Positions 4,647 to 6,588 of a DNA stretch of 6,588 nucleotides are shown here, one piece after another. Numbering within the stretch: the first letter of the stretch is position 1; the number at the start of each line of letters is the position of its first letter. The position numbers were made by a program, and so were the translations under genes. The notes below the pieces were generated by a model, which was not told where the DNA came from, searched no databases, and saw only the letters and a program-made list of their open reading frames with translations. Source of the stretch: Methylovulum sp. (GTDB lineage: Bacteria > Pseudomonadota > Gammaproteobacteria > Methylococcales > Methylomonadaceae); the NCBI GenBank assembly GCA_028713595.1, contig JAQTNZ010000153.1:1-6588 (forward strand). Direction: 5' to 3'.

Positions 4647-6202
4647 CAGGCCTCCATTGCCTCATGCCAGCTCAGTGGTGGCGGTTCGTGGACGGGCAGC
4701 ATAATGACCAATGAGGCGCCTTTTCCGGCAATATGATCGGCGCAGATAGTTCCGCCATGCGCCTCAATAATAGCGCGGCATAGGGTAAGCCCCAAGCCGA
4801 CACCGCTTTGTAGGGATTCGGCCTCAAGACGGTAAAATTTGGCAAACACTTTTTCTTCCATGCCTTCGGGGATACCCTGCCCGTAATCGGATACGGTAAT
4901 GCTTAAAAAGCCTGCCAGATGTTCGGCGCTAATGTCCATAGGGCTACCGGCGGGCGTGTATTTGAGGATATTTTCGATAAGGTTGGTCAGCACTTGCTCT
5001 ATCAGCACCGCATCTATCCACAGCAATGGCACATCGTCCGGCAAATATACCCTGACTTGCCTTTCGCCCAGGTTTTTTTCCTGTCGGTTCAAGGCACTGC
5101 CGATGATTTCCTCAAGCGCGTTCCATTCCCGATGCAACACAATCCCCCCCGTTGTCAGCCTTGCCATGTCAAGGATTTTGCTGGTCAATTCTGACATGTG
5201 CAAGGCTTCATCGAGAATGACCTTATTGAAGTCCAGTTTTTCCGCCGCCGAAAAATCGGCGGGGCTTTCGACCAAGACCGTGCTGGCGCCAATGATGTGT
5301 GTCAACGGGGTGCGCAAGTCATGCGAGATGGCGCTTAACAAGGCATTGCGTAAGGATTCGGTTTCGGCTTGCAGTTTGGCGTTATTGGCTTGCTCAGTTA
5401 AGCGTAGCCGCTCTAAGGTTTGGGCGATCAGGCTCCTAAAAGTATCAAAAAACGTGACCTCTTCGGGATTGGACAAATCATGGCCTGCCGTTGGCCTTAT
5501 GACCAACACCCCTTGTAGGGTGGGTGAGCGTTCCAACAAGTAATACATGTCTGGATAGGCCCATAGCCGGGTGGTCTGCTGTTGGTAGATGTGTAACGCC
5601 ACTTGTAGGTTTGCGCCACGCAACGAATGGGTTAGCGGTGTTTCCTGAGGGTAATGGAACTGGCCTTCTTTGTTAGGGAACACCACCACGGATAAAGCCC
5701 CGAAATTTTCATGGATATGGTTGACGGCGATAGTGGCGACCGCCAACGGGTCTGGTGCGTCAGCTAAGGCTTGGCTTAAGCGGTACAGGGAGTTGGCCCG
5801 CCTTTCCCGCTGTTTGGCGATTTCCGCTTGCAGTTGTAAGCTTTCCAAAAAATTGCTGGTGACATTGGCGACAACTATCATGACCGCCAAACCGATGATA
5901 TTTTCAAGGTCACTGATGGCAAAAGAGAAAATGGGGTGGGCAAAATAAAAGGCAAAAACGGGCGCACTTAAAAAAGAAGCCACAATTGATGCCCCACGTC
6001 CATAACTGCTTGCCACCAAAAACACCCCTAACAGGTAGGTCATCAAAATGCTGGCAGGCCCTAGGACATGCCGTAAAGGCCAGTCAATTAGGGTGCATAT
6101 AAACGGGGAAGCTATGCCCCACAGATATCCTTGCCAGCGCTTCGCTCTCAGCAGGTTGCGCCCGCTATGGTTTATCTGATGTTCCTGAGCGTTTTTATGC
6201 AA
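4646..6202 (-). CDS. KdpD-like sensor histidine kinase lacking the N-terminal KdpD/Usp domains
   Basis: A 518-residue membrane kinase. Residues about 25-115 hold the four-helix DUF4118 membrane module of KdpD, with hydrophobic segments near 26-45, 50-66, 72-90 and 100-117. A GAF-like region covers about 135-270. HisKA has phospho-acceptor H294 in AISHDLRTPL. The ATPase domain has the N box NLIENILKYTP (N407/N411), SDYGQGIP (D439), the F box FAKFYRLE and GVGLGLTLCRAI. E. coli KdpD has 894 residues; the missing part is the N-terminal cytoplasmic KdpD plus Usp sensor region, here reduced to about 24 residues. The chosen start is TTG at 6200-6202 with AAGGA (6212-6216) 9 nt upstream. No in-frame ATG precedes the first membrane helix, and the next methionine (residue 54) would remove it. 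It begins 22 nt after nhaD and overlaps kdpE by one base. Confidence 0.87.
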   Translation of the reverse strand: MHKNAQEHQINHSGRNLLRAKRWQGYLWGIASPFICTLIDWPLRHVLGPASILMTYLLGVFLVASSYGRGASIVASFLSAPVFAFYFAHPIFSFAISDLENIIGLAVMIVVANVTSNFLESLQLQAEIAKQRERRANSLYRLSQALADAPDPLAVATIAVNHIHENFGALSVVVFPNKEGQFHYPQETPLTHSLRGANLQVALHIYQQQTTRLWAYPDMYYLLERSPTLQGVLVIRPTAGHDLSNPEEVTFFDTFRSLIAQTLERLRLTEQANNAKLQAETESLRNALLSAISHDLRTPLTHIIGASTVLVESPADFSAAEKLDFNKVILDEALHMSELTSKILDMARLTTGGIVLHREWNALEEIIGSALNRQEKNLGERQVRVYLPDDVPLLWIDAVLIEQVLTNLIENILKYTPAGSPMDISAEHLAGFLSITVSDYGQGIPEGMEEKVFAKFYRLEAESLQSGVGLGLTLCRAIIEAHGGTICADHIAGKGASLVIMLPVHEPPPLSWHEAMEA

Positions 6203-6224
6203 GCCGTCAAATCCTTGGCTATTC

Positions 6225-6588
6225 TTAAAAGGAGCTGGAATTGACTAAGAAATGTACGCCGATGCTGGCAAAATAGCCCAACAAAATCACCGGACACCAT
6301 TTTAGATGGCTGCTGAAGGTGTATTGGCCTTTGGCTTGCCCCAGCAAGCCTATCCCAGGCGCCGAACCTATCGCCAATAAACTGCCGCCTACCCCTAAGG
6401 TTAAAGTCAATAGCAGCCATTGCCCTTGTGGTATATCTGGGTTCATAGTGAGTACCGCGAACATTAACGTGCCATTATCGACAAAGGCCGAAGACAGACC
6501 GATCAGGATATTGGCTAACGTCGGACTTAATTGCCCGAACAACACGGATGAAATGGCATCAAGATAGCCGATATAACCTAACCCTGCG
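6225..6588 (-). CDS. nhaD: NhaD-type Na+/H+ antiporter, C-terminal part
   Basis: The last about 120 residues of an integral membrane antiporter whose 5' part lies beyond the window edge at 6588; the frame stays open to the edge. The reading from 6587 downwards gives GLGYIGYLDAISS, then VLFGQLSPTLANILIGLSSA, FVDNGTLMFAVLTMNP, GQWLLLTLTLGVGGSLLAIG, SAPGIGLLGQAKGQYTF, HLKWCPVILLGYFASIGVHF. The SAFVDN, MFAVLTMNP, VGGSLLAIGSAPG and GxYTFxxHLKW blocks match the C-terminal core of the NhaD family (ion transporter superfamily), which exchanges cytoplasmic Na+ or Li+ for H+. Most members read IVDNIP where this one has FVDNGT. It precedes the kinase gene by 22 nt, so the three minus-strand genes look like one operon. 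The GTG at 6543-6545 is an internal codon, not the start. Confidence 0.9.
   Translation of the reverse strand, partial: AGLGYIGYLDAISSVLFGQLSPTLANILIGLSSAFVDNGTLMFAVLTMNPDIPQGQWLLLTLTLGVGGSLLAIGSAPGIGLLGQAKGQYTFSSHLKWCPVILLGYFASIGVHFLVNSSSF

Noticed and set aside
4899..5543. 214-codon plus-strand frame opposite the kinase gene
   Set aside because: The opposite strand encodes HisKA and ATPase motifs in order; this frame is a shadow.
3951..6202. Reading the two-component genes as the classical kdp potassium-uptake regulators
   Set aside because: The kinase lacks the N-terminal KdpD/Usp region and the visible neighbour is nhaD, not kdpFABC, so only the family resemblance is claimed.

Overview
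The window (6588 bp) looks like chromosomal DNA from a gammaproteobacterium. Genes are tightly packed and Shine-Dalgarno (SD) led. Homologue types include Amidase_3, RtcB, an NhaD antiporter and a KdpE-type regulator. A Methylococcales-like methanotroph would fit the overall feel, but no gene here proves that; treat the host as an inference. I see no transposase, integrase, CRISPR array, tRNA or rRNA.

Layout. (1) Positions 1-327 are AT-rich with no convincing gene. (2) Positions 328-1964 (+) hold three closely spaced genes: a secreted LprI/DUF1311 protein, an exported zinc N-acetylmuramoyl-L-alanine amidase and an unrecognised membrane protein, ending at a probable terminator (1996-2025). They read as a small envelope operon, possibly a peptidoglycan hydrolase with its modulator. 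(3) Positions 2036-3886 (+) form a separate unit: a good sigma70-type promoter with a GC-rich discriminator, a structured leader of about 190 nt containing a 12-codon reading frame with a perfect SD, then an RbfA-like protein and the RNA ligase RtcB, translationally coupled (TAATG). (4) A perfect 13-bp hairpin (3902-3932) separates rtcB from convergent genes. (5) Positions 3951-6588 (-) carry the end of an NhaD-type Na+/H+ antiporter, a shortened KdpD-like histidine kinase (no N-terminal KdpD/Usp sensor) and a KdpE-type response regulator, spaced like one operon, suggesting control of cation homeostasis.

The most interesting part is unit 3. RtcB rejoins RNA ends carrying 2',3'-cyclic phosphate (or 3'-phosphate) and 5'-OH. 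Its partner resembles RbfA, which binds the 30S subunit near helix 44 and the decoding region. A dedicated RbfA-like/RtcB pair therefore suggests repair of cleaved 16S rRNA, with the RbfA-like protein delivering RtcB or opening the damaged subunit. The leader contains mutually exclusive pairings, including an anti-SD element (2177-2184) for the first cistron. This would suit a switch that turns the repair genes on when translation of the short reading frame is impaired. These functional ideas are inferences. The genes, the short reading frame and the complementary segments are seen directly.
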